Positions 8,226 through 16,658 of a DNA stretch of 64,000 bases are shown one piece after another. Both the position numbers and the translations under genes were made by a program. Position 1 is the first letter of the stretch. The number at the start of each line of letters is the position of its first letter. This DNA is from JAAZKA01 sp034926225 (GTDB lineage: Bacteria; Bacillota; Clostridia; Oscillospirales; QAMX01), in assembly GCA_034926225.1 (NCBI GenBank), contig JAYFRF010000002.1, forward strand, positions 62,001-126,000, given 5' to 3'. The notes below the pieces were generated by a model that was not told where the DNA came from, searched no databases, and saw only the letters and a list, made by a program, of their open reading frames with translations.

Positions 8226-8657
8226 GTGAAGGGAAACCGGATAAAACTTCACGGAAAGCGGCTGACGCTGCTTGCGTGCGGGCTTTGCCTAGTTCTCCTG
8301 CTCGCCGCCTGTCAAACGGGCGCGCTGCCGGAGGGGATGGATAAGGACGCCGTATGCGAGCGCGGCATGGCAGTGGTCGACGTCATTAACACAGGTGACT
8401 ATGACGCGATGGTGCATGAGCTGCGGGAGGACTTGCGGCCGCAGCTGACGGCGGACGACCTGCGCAAAGCCTGGGACGAAAAGCTCACCTCTCTCGGCGG
8501 CTTTAAGGAGTATCAGCTGATTCAGGCGGTCGGCACGAAGACCGACGGCGTGCCGTATGCGGTGGTGGTTTTAAACTGCGCCTATGAAAACGGCACAGCC
8601 ACCTTTACGCTGTCGTTTGATACGGATTATCAGCTCGCCGGCATGTATATGAAATAA
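8226..8657 (+). CDS. Lipoprotein of the DUF3887 type
   Basis: A 143-residue secreted lipoprotein. The N-terminus has basic residues, a hydrophobic core (LTLLACGLCLVLLLAAC) and a lipobox LAAC, predicting lipidation and anchoring on the outer membrane face. The rest (VINTGDYDAMVHELREDL through to FDTDYQLAGMYMK) resembles the small NTF2-like DUF3887 domain, whose function is not known. I prefer GTG 8226, preceded by AAAGGTGAG, over the GTG at 8217 that lies within that ribosome-binding site. It is the last gene of the operon, closed by a terminator. Confidence 0.78.
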   Translation: MKGNRIKLHGKRLTLLACGLCLVLLLAACQTGALPEGMDKDAVCERGMAVVDVINTGDYDAMVHELREDLRPQLTADDLRKAWDEKLTSLGGFKEYQLIQAVGTKTDGVPYAVVVLNCAYENGTATFTLSFDTDYQLAGMYMK

Positions 8658-8660
8658 CAA

Positions 8661-8692
8661 AAAGGCCCGCGGAACTATCCGCGGGCCTTTTC
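8661..8692 (+). terminator. Intrinsic terminator after lipoprotein gene
   Basis: A 9-bp GC stem (8664-8672 with 8679-8687) with flanking AAA/TTT extension, a 6-base loop and a T-run. Confidence 0.92.
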
Positions 8693-8728
8693 CGTCTAAC
8701 GAGCAAATGGATTTAGGAGGTTTTTCCG

Positions 8729-10408
8729 ATGAAACGATGGATTTCCATACTTCTCAGCGCGGCGGTCCTGTGTATGTGCCTGTCCGTTCCGGCGACTGCG
8801 GCCGCGGTACCCGGCGAAGCCAAGGCTGAGGCCGCAGCAGCCTCGCGGCTTTCCGAACTGGGACTTTTCCGCGGAACGCAAAAGGGCTTTGAGCTTTCCT
8901 CCCCTGCAACGCGCGCGCAGGCCGTGACGATGCTGGTGCGTCTTCTGGGCGCGGAAAAGGAAGCGCTCGATTTAACGGATGTCGGCGGTCACTGGGCCAA
9001 AGCCTATATCGCCTACGCAGAGAAAAACGGCTTCGCAGGTGCGGTGTCCGCGACAGCCTTTTCCCCCGACGACGCCGTGACCGGCGCCGAGCTTACGCAG
9101 CTGCTGCTCGTCGCCCTCGGATATGAAGACGTGACCTTATCAAACGCCTACGATACCGGCGTCGAAGCAGGGCTTCTCTCAAGCGATGCTTTAAAGGCGG
9201 CGGCGAACGACGACCGCGCCGCGCTGACCCGCGGGATGCTTGCGTCGTTTTCGTGGGCGGCGCTGTCCGCGAAGATGGCCGACGGCACCCGCGTCTGGGA
9301 GGCTTTGATCGATCAGGGCGTGTTTAAGCGGGAGACGTTCGATCCGATGTCGGCGGCAGCGGACGCCGAAACGGATTTTGCCGAAAGCTTACTCCGCGCG
9401 CTCGACGACGGTGGCAACGTGACCGTATCGCCGCTTTCCGTCAAGCTCGCGCTCGCGATGGCGGCGAACGGTGCGGAGGGGGAAACGAAGACGCAGATGC
9501 TGTCCGCACTCGGTATTTCCGATCTCGACGCCTTCAACAAGGATGCCGCCGCGCTGATTGATCGTTACAACGGTAAAACCGACGTGACCGTGTCGATCGC
9601 GAACGCGCTTTTCCTCAACGAAGACAAGGCGGGCAAGACGATTTCGATTCAAAAGAGCTTTGCGGATATCGTCGCGGACTTCTATCGCGCGGAAGCGTTT
9701 TCTGTGACCGATCAAAATGCGGTCAAAACCGTCAACGACTGGGTTTCGGGTAAAACGAGTGGAAAGATTCAGGATTTGATCTCGTCTTCCGACTTTCTCG
9801 CCTGCCTTGTCAACGCGGTCTATCTGAAAGCCGACTGGGCGCTCCCCTTTAATCCCGACGCCACGGCGGACGGCGGCTTTACCGGCGCCGACGGCAAAAC
9901 CGCAACCGTGCCTTTGATGCATATGACGAAAACCCTCTCCTATTACGAAGAGGAGGGCTTGCAGATCGTGCGGCTGCCGTATGCCGACGGGGAAACGTCG
10001 ATGCTGATCGCGCTGGGCGACTATGACGGCGACCTCGCGGATTATCTGCCGAAGCTTACACCCGCCCGCGTCGCGGTGACGCTGCCGCGCTTTACGATCG
10101 AGTACGGCGCTTCCTTAAAGGACGCTTTAGCGGCGCTCGGCATGGAGAGATGCTTTACCGACTCAGCCGAGTTCGGCGCGATGGTCGACGGAGCACCCGT
10201 CCGCATTTCCGACGTCGTGCACAAGACCTTCCTCAGCGTGACGGAGGAAGGCACCGAAGCCGCCGCCGCGACCGCCGTTATGATAGAGGTGACCTCATTC
10301 ATTGAGGATCCCGTCGAGTTCCGCGCGGATCGCCCCTTTGCCTGGTGCATCCTCGACGAAACCACGGGCGAGACACTCTTCTGCGGCCGCGTGAATACAC
10401 TGGCATGA
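8729..10408 (+). CDS. Secreted SLH-domain serpin
   Basis: A 559-residue protein with a signal peptide (about residues 1-26, ending ATAAA), an SLH-like region (about 35-200; GLFRGTQKGFELSSPATRAQAVTMLVRLLG and DVGGHWAKAYIAYAEKNG) and a serpin domain (about 210-559). The serpin domain has GNVTVSPLSVKLALAMAANGA near its start, NAVYLKADW in the middle and a reactive-centre hinge EEGTEAAAATA (about 505-516) followed by the closing RPFAWCILDETTGETLFCGRV. The alanine-rich hinge is the signature of inhibitory serpins. Counting from the hinge places Thr-Ser at the predicted scissile bond. SLH domains would hold it to the cell wall, where it could trap host or microbial serine proteases. AGGAGG precedes the ATG, and the stop overlaps the next start (ATGA). 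Confidence 0.9.
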   Translation: MKRWISILLSAAVLCMCLSVPATAAAVPGEAKAEAAAASRLSELGLFRGTQKGFELSSPATRAQAVTMLVRLLGAEKEALDLTDVGGHWAKAYIAYAEKNGFAGAVSATAFSPDDAVTGAELTQLLLVALGYEDVTLSNAYDTGVEAGLLSSDALKAAANDDRAALTRGMLASFSWAALSAKMADGTRVWEALIDQGVFKRETFDPMSAAADAETDFAESLLRALDDGGNVTVSPLSVKLALAMAANGAEGETKTQMLSALGISDLDAFNKDAAALIDRYNGKTDVTVSIANALFLNEDKAGKTISIQKSFADIVADFYRAEAFSVTDQNAVKTVNDWVSGKTSGKIQDLISSSDFLACLVNAVYLKADWALPFNPDATADGGFTGADGKTATVPLMHMTKTLSYYEEEGLQIVRLPYADGETSMLIALGDYDGDLADYLPKLTPARVAVTLPRFTIEYGASLKDALAALGMERCFTDSAEFGAMVDGAPVRISDVVHKTFLSVTEEGTEAAAATAVMIEVTSFIEDPVEFRADRPFAWCILDETTGETLFCGRVNTLA

Positions 10409-11307
10409 TTCTCTCGTATATGCTCCCGCCCTCGGAGGACGGGAGCGTTTTAGAACGCGTCCTCCGGCGGTTCGCGCTTTCCTCGGCGATGCTTTCGCGC
10501 GTCAAGGCCGCGGGCGCGTTGACGCTGAACGGCTCCCCGGCGCATACGAACGCCGTTTGCCGCGCGGGGGATACGGTGCGCGTCGATCTGACGGCGGCGG
10601 AGCCGCCGATGTCGGTTTTGCCCGAGGACGGAGCCCTTACCGTCGTCTATGAGGACGACGCGCTTCTGGCAGTGGATAAACCGGTGGGGATGCTCACGCA
10701 TCCGTCCCGCGCGCAGGACCGGGGGACGCTTTTGGGCTTTGCGTCGGGGTATCTTTTGCGGCATGACGGAAGCGCCGCCTGCCATATCGTGACGCGGCTC
10801 GACCGGGACACAAGCGGTATTGCGCTGCTTGCCAAAAACGCGTATGTCCGCGCGCGGATTGAAGGCCCGCTCGAAAAGACGTATATCGCACAGGTCTACG
10901 GTATTGTCACCCCGCCCAGCGGCGTCATCGACGCCCCGATCGCCCGGCTGTCCCCCGAAGGGATGGCGCGCGGCGTCGTACCGGGCGGCGCCCCCTCTCT
11001 GACGCGCTACGAGACGCTCCGCACGGAAACCGTCGGCGGGATTCCCGTCACGCATCTGTGCCTGTATCCCGTAACGGGCCGGACACACCAGCTCCGCGTA
11101 CACTGCGCGTATATCGGACACCCGCTGCTCGGTGACCGCCTTTACGGCACTCCCCTATCCCTCACGGCCTCCGCCGCGCTCGGTATCGAGGGTCACCTCC
11201 TGCGCGCCATATCGCTGATTCTCCCCCACCCTGTCACTAACAAACGCCTAACTTTACGTGTTCCCCCCAAAGAAGCACACATTTTCCCAAATACGCATAC
11301 ACTATGA
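10405..11307 (+). CDS. RluA-family RNA pseudouridine synthase
   Basis: A 300-residue protein with an N-terminal S4-like RNA-binding segment (about residues 10-70) and the RluA catalytic domain. The signature HIVTRLDRDTSGIALLAKNA carries the catalytic aspartate (about residue 133). Downstream PVTGRTHQLRVHCAYIGHPLLGDRLYG is the usual C-terminal motif. It converts specific uridines of rRNA or tRNA to pseudouridine; the site cannot be read from sequence. The start ATG overlaps the serpin stop as ATGA, so it is translationally coupled; an upstream in-frame ATG at 10345 lies inside the serpin and is not used. There is no evident functional link to the serpin. Confidence 0.9.
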   Translation: MILSYMLPPSEDGSVLERVLRRFALSSAMLSRVKAAGALTLNGSPAHTNAVCRAGDTVRVDLTAAEPPMSVLPEDGALTVVYEDDALLAVDKPVGMLTHPSRAQDRGTLLGFASGYLLRHDGSAACHIVTRLDRDTSGIALLAKNAYVRARIEGPLEKTYIAQVYGIVTPPSGVIDAPIARLSPEGMARGVVPGGAPSLTRYETLRTETVGGIPVTHLCLYPVTGRTHQLRVHCAYIGHPLLGDRLYGTPLSLTASAALGIEGHLLRAISLILPHPVTNKRLTLRVPPKEAHIFPNTHTL

Positions 11308-11319
11308 ATGCAAGCTCCG

Positions 11320-11452
11320 AATGTCGGCGCGGCCGACATTGCATGTTCGACGATGTCGGACATTTCACAACGCCGCAGGCGTTATTTCACGTTTGACGCT
11401 GTCAAACATTCCACGTTTGCGCCGCAGGCACGTTTTGCGCCGCGGGTGCAAA
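11320..11452 (+). repeat. Row of six short hairpins
   Basis: Six inverted repeats stand side by side in 133 bp of non-coding DNA: 11320-11340, 11343-11363, 11369-11383, 11391-11407, 11413-11433 and 11434-11452. Stems are 6-9 bp and most loops are three bases of the form GCN. Several are separated by the short word ATTTCAC or similar. Stem sequences differ, so it is the fold, not the primary sequence, that repeats. It fills the gap between the RluA gene and the cysteine-rich protein gene. Confidence 0.8.
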
Positions 11453-11473
11453 GAACATTTGGGGGGTCACAAA

Positions 11474-12265
11474 ATGGCTGAAAAAGTTTGTCCGGGGCCG
11501 GTACATAGCTCCGCGTGTGTGAAAGAAGCGGTGTGCATACACACAAAGAAGATCTACGACTCCTGCCGGGTCAAGGAGTGTATGCAGGATCTGCGCGTGT
11601 ACCTGACGAAACGCTCCCAGGAGGTCTTAGAGCGCGCCGTAAGTGTGCGGCCGCGGTCGGTTGATCTGCTGTGGGTGTATATTGATGTGGAGCCGGTACC
11701 GTATAACCGGGGGTTTTACAATTTAGATGTGCGGTTCTTCTATCGCGTCTGCGCGGATGCGTTCTGCGGCGCGGGGAGACCGTATGAGCTCAACGGCGTG
11801 ACGTCGTACGAAAAGCGTGTGATTCTGTTCGGCGGAGAGGGCTGCGTACGGAGCTTTTCGTCGCTGTATACGCCGGGCGACACAGATATTCAAATGATGG
11901 AGAAAACGAACCTGCCGCAGGCGACCTGTGAGGTAGTGGATCCGATGCTGTTGAATGCAAAAGCGGTGGAACATTGCGGATGCCGCGACTGCGAAATCTC
12001 TGAGCTGCCGGAAGCGGTGTGCAAGTTCTTCAACGACGAGCTGCTGCTGGCGTGTGACGGGAAGCAGTTGTATGTAACGATCGGGCAGTTTGGCATTATC
12101 CGGCTGGAGCGGGACAGTCAGCTTCTGATTCCGTCGTACGACTACTGCCTGCCGATGAAGGAATGCTCTTGCTCGGAGCACGACGACCCTTGCGAAACGT
12201 TCTCATGTATTTCGTTCCCGGTCAACGAGTTTTTCCCGGGCGCGGAGAATTCACAGGGAAGCTGA
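11474..12265 (+). CDS. Conserved cysteine-rich clostridial protein, possible spore-surface component
   Basis: A 263-residue protein without signal peptide or membrane segment and with roughly twenty cysteines, many in pairs or clusters (SCRVKEC, EHCGCRDCE, KECSCSEHDDPC). It resembles a family of clostridial proteins with the core YIDVEPVPYNRGFYNLDVRFFY, NLPQATCEVVDP and FPVNEFFPGA that I recognise as widespread in spore-formers but functionally unassigned. Cysteine richness and lineage suggest a coat or exosporium protein; this is inference. The start at 11474 follows GGGGGGTCACAAA; the open frame continues upstream through the hairpin row, which is not coding. A terminator follows directly. 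Confidence 0.72.
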   Translation: MAEKVCPGPVHSSACVKEAVCIHTKKIYDSCRVKECMQDLRVYLTKRSQEVLERAVSVRPRSVDLLWVYIDVEPVPYNRGFYNLDVRFFYRVCADAFCGAGRPYELNGVTSYEKRVILFGGEGCVRSFSSLYTPGDTDIQMMEKTNLPQATCEVVDPMLLNAKAVEHCGCRDCEISELPEAVCKFFNDELLLACDGKQLYVTIGQFGIIRLERDSQLLIPSYDYCLPMKECSCSEHDDPCETFSCISFPVNEFFPGAENSQGS

Positions 12266-12282
12266 AGAAAGTACATCAAACG

Positions 12283-12324
12283 AGCGCCTCCGGGGACCCA
12301 TTTCGGTTCCCGGAGGCGCTTTTT
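12283..12324 (+). terminator. Intrinsic terminator, convergent genes
   Basis: A 16-bp stem with one G-U pair (12283-12298 with 12305-12320) is followed by TTTTT on the plus strand. It ends the cysteine-rich protein gene and stands just downstream of the opposing SDR gene. Confidence 0.92.
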
Positions 12325-12343
12325 AGATCTAGGAAAACGTTTC

Positions 12344-13111
12344 TCACATGATAGTAATGCCGCCGTCGGCACGAATGATCGTGCCATTTACATAGGAGGA
12401 CTCGTCGGAAGCAAGAAAGGCGGCGAGACGCGCAACCTCCTCGGGCTGTCCCCAGCGACGCAGGGGGGTGCCCTTTGTGAGGAAGGCCTGTTCGTCGAAT
12501 TTAGGGTCGTTGAGATTTGATTCCTTCACCATTTCGGTACGGATGGCGGCCGGGGCGATGCAATTGGTGCGGATCTTGTCGGGTCCGTATTCGACGGCAA
12601 GCGAGCGGGTCAGGGAGACGGTTCCACCCTTGGTCGCGGTATAGGCGTCGCAGTCGGGGATCCCGATGACGCCGGCGGAGGATGCGGTGTTGATGATGGA
12701 ACCGCCGCCGGAGCGGATCATCAGGGGGATCGCATACTTGCAGCAGTAGAAGACGCCGAAGAGGTTGATGCGCAGGACGCGCTCCCAGGTTTCAAGGGAA
12801 AGCTCTGTGACGCGGTTATCGTACTTGCCGAGGAAAACGGAGGCGTTGTTGTAGAGGACGTCGAGCCGACCGTAGAGATGATCGATCTGCTCGAACGCGG
12901 TGCGGACGTCGTCGGGGTTTGAGACATCGGTGCGGATAAAGACCGCGCTGCCGCCGGCGGCGATGATTTCCGAGGCTTTGGCCTCTCCAACGGCGGGGCT
13001 GACCTCGAGAATGGCGACGGTTGCGCCTTCCTTGGCGAAGAGCGTGGACGCGCAGCCGCCGATGCCGGAGCCGCCGCCCGTGATGGCGGCGATTTTACCT
13101 TTCAATATCAT
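12344..13111 (-). CDS. Short-chain dehydrogenase/reductase
   Basis: A 255-residue classical SDR. The cofactor motif TGGGSGIG (near residue 12), NNAS (near 88), the catalytic serine in NTASSAG, and YTATK (YxxxK) are all present, and the C-terminus ends in the usual YVNGTIIRADGG. The substrate is not deducible. The ATG at 13111 was chosen because AGGAGG precedes it and the protein then starts MILKGKIAAITGG as the family does; longer readings run into comF. The start overlaps the end of comF by 17 bp, so it is the last gene of the recD2-comF-SDR operon. Confidence 0.9.
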   Translation of the reverse strand: MILKGKIAAITGGGSGIGGCASTLFAKEGATVAILEVSPAVGEAKASEIIAAGGSAVFIRTDVSNPDDVRTAFEQIDHLYGRLDVLYNNASVFLGKYDNRVTELSLETWERVLRINLFGVFYCCKYAIPLMIRSGGGSIINTASSAGVIGIPDCDAYTATKGGTVSLTRSLAVEYGPDKIRTNCIAPAAIRTEMVKESNLNDPKFDEQAFLTKGTPLRRWGQPEEVARLAAFLASDESSYVNGTIIRADGGITIM

Positions 13112-13793
13112 AAAATACCTCCTCTTGCTTATATGGATCGGCTTCCTCATCGCCGGGACGCGCACAGGCGAAGCACAGAGCGACGGAGGATATACCGGAA
13201 TCGTCTAAAGCGGCGGCCGCTTCCCTTAAGGTCGCGCCGGAGGTCACGACATCGTCGACGAGGAGTACGCGGGCGATGCCGGGGGGCGGTCCCAAGGATG
13301 CGTAGGCGCCGCGGACATTGCGGGCGCGGGCTTCATCGCCGTCGAGATGGGATTGGCGCCGGGTATGGCGCAACTTTCGGAGTAAGGGGACGCAGGGCAG
13401 GTTTAACAGGCGCGCAAGCTCGCGTGCGAGAAGACAGCTTTGGTCGTATCCTCGAAGGAGACAGCGCAGGGCGCTGACAGGGACCCAAGTTATGGCGTCG
13501 CAGGGCGGCAGCCCACCGGCACGGCGGCGGTAGGCGAGCGCCATAAGCCATGCGAAGGTGGGGGCGTATTCGCGGCGGCGGGAGAACTTAAAGGCTCTGA
13601 CGGCACCGGCGACGGCGGCATAGCGGCAGGCGGCGACGCAGGGGAAGTCCCGGGAAACCGGGCAGGAGAAGCCGAAATCGCCCGTAAGGGACGCAAGGCA
13701 GTCCCTGCATAAGCGGACGGGGAGAGCCTCCCCGGACAGGCGGCTGCCGCAGAGGATACAGCGTTGCGGAAAGAGGATGCTGCGCGCATTCAT
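13095..13793 (-). CDS. comF: ComF family protein (phosphoribosyltransferase-like)
   Basis: A 232-residue protein with an N-terminal zinc ribbon (CILCGSRLSGEALPVRLCRDC) and a C-terminal type I phosphoribosyltransferase fold, whose PRPP-binding loop reads VLLVDDVVTSGATL. The conserved RGYDQSCLLAREL and the RRQSHLDGDEARARNVRGAY stretch match ComF. In competent bacteria ComF is needed for DNA uptake or processing of single strands; elsewhere the role is unclear. The ATG overlaps the recD2 stop by 4 bp (ATGA), so translation is coupled to that helicase gene, in keeping with a DNA-processing role. Confidence 0.9.
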   Translation of the reverse strand: MNARSILFPQRCILCGSRLSGEALPVRLCRDCLASLTGDFGFSCPVSRDFPCVAACRYAAVAGAVRAFKFSRRREYAPTFAWLMALAYRRRAGGLPPCDAITWVPVSALRCLLRGYDQSCLLARELARLLNLPCVPLLRKLRHTRRQSHLDGDEARARNVRGAYASLGPPPGIARVLLVDDVVTSGATLREAAAALDDSGISSVALCFACARPGDEEADPYKQEEVFYDIER

Positions 13794-16021
13794 TCGTCGT
13801 CGCCGCCCCGTCTTAAGCGCATGCGCAGCGCGGTATAGCGCTTTTGCGTGCGTTCGTTTGCCGTCATCTGGCTGACGGTCTCGGTACGGCCGACAATCAC
13901 GAGCAGGGTTTTGGCGCGGGTAAAGCCGGTATAGAGCAGATTGCGCGTCAGCAGGCGTTCCGGGCCGTCGAAGGCGACGAGGATGACGCAGGGAAACTCG
14001 CTGCCCTGCGCCTTGTGGACGGTTACAGCGTAGGCAAGCTCCAGCTCGCGGAGCTGTTCGGCGGTATAGGCGGCGACGCGGTCGTCGTAGCGCACGGCGA
14101 GGATGCCCGCGCGCTCGTCGATGCTTTCGATGACGCCGATATCCCCGTTGAAGACGCCGAGGCCTGCCTCCGAGCCGTCGTCGCGCTGCCAGGGAAGCTC
14201 GTAATCGTTGACGACCTGCATCACACGGTCGCCGACACGCAGGGAGCAGACGGCATTGCGCATTTCGTGGTCGCTCTGTTTTTTCGGGTTGAGGGCTGCC
14301 TGCAGGTATTGATTGAGGGAGATCGTGCCGCAGAGCCGCTGCTTTGTCGGAGCGATGACCTGAATATCGGCGGGGGTAAGACCGCGATAGCCCGGAAGCC
14401 GGGTTCGGCACAGCTCGGTCACTAGGCTGACGACGTCCTCGGGGCGGTTTCTCTTCATGAAGAAGAAGTCGGAGTCCTTTTCGGGCGGATTCGCCGTGGG
14501 GGCGATGCCGATGTTGATCAAATGAGCGCCGTTTACGATCTGGCTTTGGCGCGCCTGCCGGAAGATCTCATGGAGCTGTACCATAGGGAGCGCCGCGGAC
14601 GCAATGATGTCTCGCAGCAGGTTCCCCGGCCCGACGCTCGGGAGCTGATCGGCGTCTCCGACGAGGACGATGCGGGTTCCGGGGCGCACGGCGGACAGCA
14701 GGGCGTACATCAGAGGCAGATCGACCATGGACAGCTCGTCGACGATGATCGCGTCGGCGTCGATGGGGTTGTCCTCGTTGCGGGCGAAGACGGAGCGGGT
14801 GTGGTCGGGGGTAAAGCCAGCCTCGAGCAGGCGGTGGATGGTCTTCGCGGCGGCGCCGGTGAGAGCGGTGATCCGTTTGGCGGCGCGCCCGGTGGGCGCG
14901 GCGAGAGCGACGGAAAGCCCCATCTGCTCATAGACGGAGAGGATGCCGCGGATGGCGGTCGTTTTCCCGGTACCGGGGCCGCCGGTGAGCACCAGCACGC
15001 CGTTTTGAGCGGCGGCGAGGATCGCCTCGCGCTGCCGGGGCGCGTATTCGATCCCGAGTCTGCACTCCGCGGCGGCGATGAGGGGTTCCGCGTCGCCGGC
15101 GTCGTACCGGGTATGTTTTCCCGCGGCTTCGAGAAGCTTTTCCGCGACGCCGCATTCCGCCCTATACATCGCCTCCATGTAGCAGGCCTCCTCGCGGAAA
15201 ACGGTTTCGCGGACGACCTCGCCGTTTGCGATCAGGGATTCCAGAGCGTCGTCCATGACGAGGGGATCGGGAAGCGCCAGAAGCTTTGCAGCGGCGTCGC
15301 AAAGCTTGCCGCGCGGGAGGAATACATGGCCGTTGTCCTGATTGAAAATTAGGGTCGCGCGGAGAGCCGCTTCGTAGCGCAGCGACGAATTGGGCGCGAC
15401 GCCCATTTGCAGAGCGAAACGGTCGACGTCTGAAAAGCGGATGCCGAAGTAATCGTCGATCAGGAGGTAGGGGTTGTCAGTGAGGAGCCCCAGGGCGGCG
15501 GAGCTGTAGCGTGTGTGCAGACGGAGCGCCGTTTCGGCGGAAAGACCCATCTGGGAGGTAAACTCCATGAGGCTGCGCAGCTCGTACTGGTCTGTAAACA
15601 CATCGCCGATTTCGCGGGCGTGCTCCTCGGTGATCCCCCTGATTTCCGCAAGCGCTTCGGGGTTATCGCGGAGAATATCGAAGACCTCCGCGCCGAAGCG
15701 TTCGACGATGCGTTTGGCGGTGGAGCGTCCGACGCCGTTAAACAATCCGGAGGCGAGGAAGGCTTCGATATGGGCGGGGCTTTCGGGAAGGCGGCGTTCG
15801 AAGGAGGATACCGTGAACTGGCGGCCGTATTCGGCATGGCTTCCCCATTCGCCGTAGAGGATGTAGGCTTCCCCGGCGGCGGGGTATGGAATGCAGCCGA
15901 CAGCGGTGAAGAGACCGTCCTCCCCCTCGAGACGGAGGACGGTATAGCCGTTTTCAGCGTTTGAAAAGATGACGGCAACGGCGCGGCCGGACATGGAATC
16001 GCGGGCATCCTCAAGCGTCAT
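13790..16021 (-). CDS. recD2: ATP-dependent DNA helicase RecD2
   Basis: A 743-residue superfamily 1B helicase of the RecD2 (YrrC) type. The N-terminal OB-like region (about 1-90) and helix-hairpin-helix region (about 90-200) precede the motor domains. Walker A reads GGPGTGKTT (about residues 345-353), Walker B is IIVDELSMVD, GDADQLPSVGPGNLL is motif III, and the C-terminus carries AYAVTVHKAQGSEF (motif V-like) and LLYTGFTRAK (motif VI). It unwinds DNA 5' to 3' and acts in repair or replication-fork processing without RecBC. AAAGGAA precedes the ATG. First gene of recD2-comF-SDR, following the terminator of the riboflavin transporter gene. Confidence 0.93.
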   Translation of the reverse strand: MTLEDARDSMSGRAVAVIFSNAENGYTVLRLEGEDGLFTAVGCIPYPAAGEAYILYGEWGSHAEYGRQFTVSSFERRLPESPAHIEAFLASGLFNGVGRSTAKRIVERFGAEVFDILRDNPEALAEIRGITEEHAREIGDVFTDQYELRSLMEFTSQMGLSAETALRLHTRYSSAALGLLTDNPYLLIDDYFGIRFSDVDRFALQMGVAPNSSLRYEAALRATLIFNQDNGHVFLPRGKLCDAAAKLLALPDPLVMDDALESLIANGEVVRETVFREEACYMEAMYRAECGVAEKLLEAAGKHTRYDAGDAEPLIAAAECRLGIEYAPRQREAILAAAQNGVLVLTGGPGTGKTTAIRGILSVYEQMGLSVALAAPTGRAAKRITALTGAAAKTIHRLLEAGFTPDHTRSVFARNEDNPIDADAIIVDELSMVDLPLMYALLSAVRPGTRIVLVGDADQLPSVGPGNLLRDIIASAALPMVQLHEIFRQARQSQIVNGAHLINIGIAPTANPPEKDSDFFFMKRNRPEDVVSLVTELCRTRLPGYRGLTPADIQVIAPTKQRLCGTISLNQYLQAALNPKKQSDHEMRNAVCSLRVGDRVMQVVNDYELPWQRDDGSEAGLGVFNGDIGVIESIDERAGILAVRYDDRVAAYTAEQLRELELAYAVTVHKAQGSEFPCVILVAFDGPERLLTRNLLYTGFTRAKTLLVIVGRTETVSQMTANERTQKRYTALRMRLRRGGDDE

Positions 16022-16049
16022 GGTAAAATTCCTTTATATAAGAGTGATG

Positions 16050-16088
16050 AAAAAGGGCGGACTCTCTTTTTTTAAAAAAGTCCGCCCC
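16050..16088 (-). terminator. Intrinsic terminator after the RibU-like gene
   Basis: On the minus strand, a 9-bp stem (16079-16087 with 16055-16063) with an AT-rich loop is followed by TTTTT. It separates the RibU-like gene from recD2. Confidence 0.85.
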
Positions 16089-16109
16089 GGATAAGATTTT
16101 TGAGTGGAA

Positions 16110-16649
16110 TCAGGCGCGGTAATTTGCGAAGTAGCGCGCCAGGGGTTTATAGAGCAGGTACGCGATGACGGCGTTCGCGCCGAATTTTACGGCGTTGAAC
16201 GGCACGATCACGGGCAGCATCATCTGCCGAACGGCTTCGAGGGGCGTGCCGAACATCGGCGTAAAGAGGAAGTTTAATGGCACCATCATGACGATGGCCG
16301 CGGCCGCGCCTGCGAGCATGGACAGCGCCACGCGTTTGGGGAAGCGGGAAAACAGGAGTCCGGAGACGGTCACAAACGCGCCGGTGGCGAAGAAGTGCAT
16401 CGCGATGCCGATGATGCCGGAGGACGCGCTGACGGTCATCCCCTGGATGACGCAAAGGACGAAGGTCACGGCGAGCGCCCACCAGGGGCCGAAGAGGAAC
16501 GAAGCGAAGATGACGGGGATGTCGCCGGCGTCGTACTCAAGCCAGGGAGCGGCGGCGAAGATGGGGAAGCGTACGAGAAGGCAGAGCGCGACGGCGATCG
16601 CGGCGAGGAGCGCGAGGGTGACGAGACGGCGAATGGATTTGCTTTGCAT
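16110..16649 (-). CDS. ribU: ECF transporter riboflavin-binding S component, RibU-like
   Basis: A 179-residue integral membrane protein with about five or six hydrophobic segments (for example LVTLALLAAIAVALCLLVRF and FASFLFGPWWALAVTFVLCVIQG). The EYDAGDIPVIFASFLFGPW segment is typical of RibU-type S components. With an energising EcfAAT module, not in this window, it would import riboflavin. The ATG at 16649 follows GGGAGGAAACACC; the frame stays open further upstream into the leader. An FMN riboswitch lies in the leader, which strongly supports the substrate assignment. Confidence 0.9.
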   Translation of the reverse strand: MQSKSIRRLVTLALLAAIAVALCLLVRFPIFAAAPWLEYDAGDIPVIFASFLFGPWWALAVTFVLCVIQGMTVSASSGIIGIAMHFFATGAFVTVSGLLFSRFPKRVALSMLAGAAAAIVMMVPLNFLFTPMFGTPLEAVRQMMLPVIVPFNAVKFGANAVIAYLLYKPLARYFANYRA

Positions 16650-16658
16650 TTGGGGTGT

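Noticed and set aside
10299..10505. Minus-strand frame over the serpin-RluA junction
   Set aside because: Antisense to both genes and without a ribosome-binding site.
11320..11452. CRISPR array or tandem repeat
   Set aside because: Stems differ in sequence and there are no equal-length direct repeats with unique spacers; no cas gene is present.
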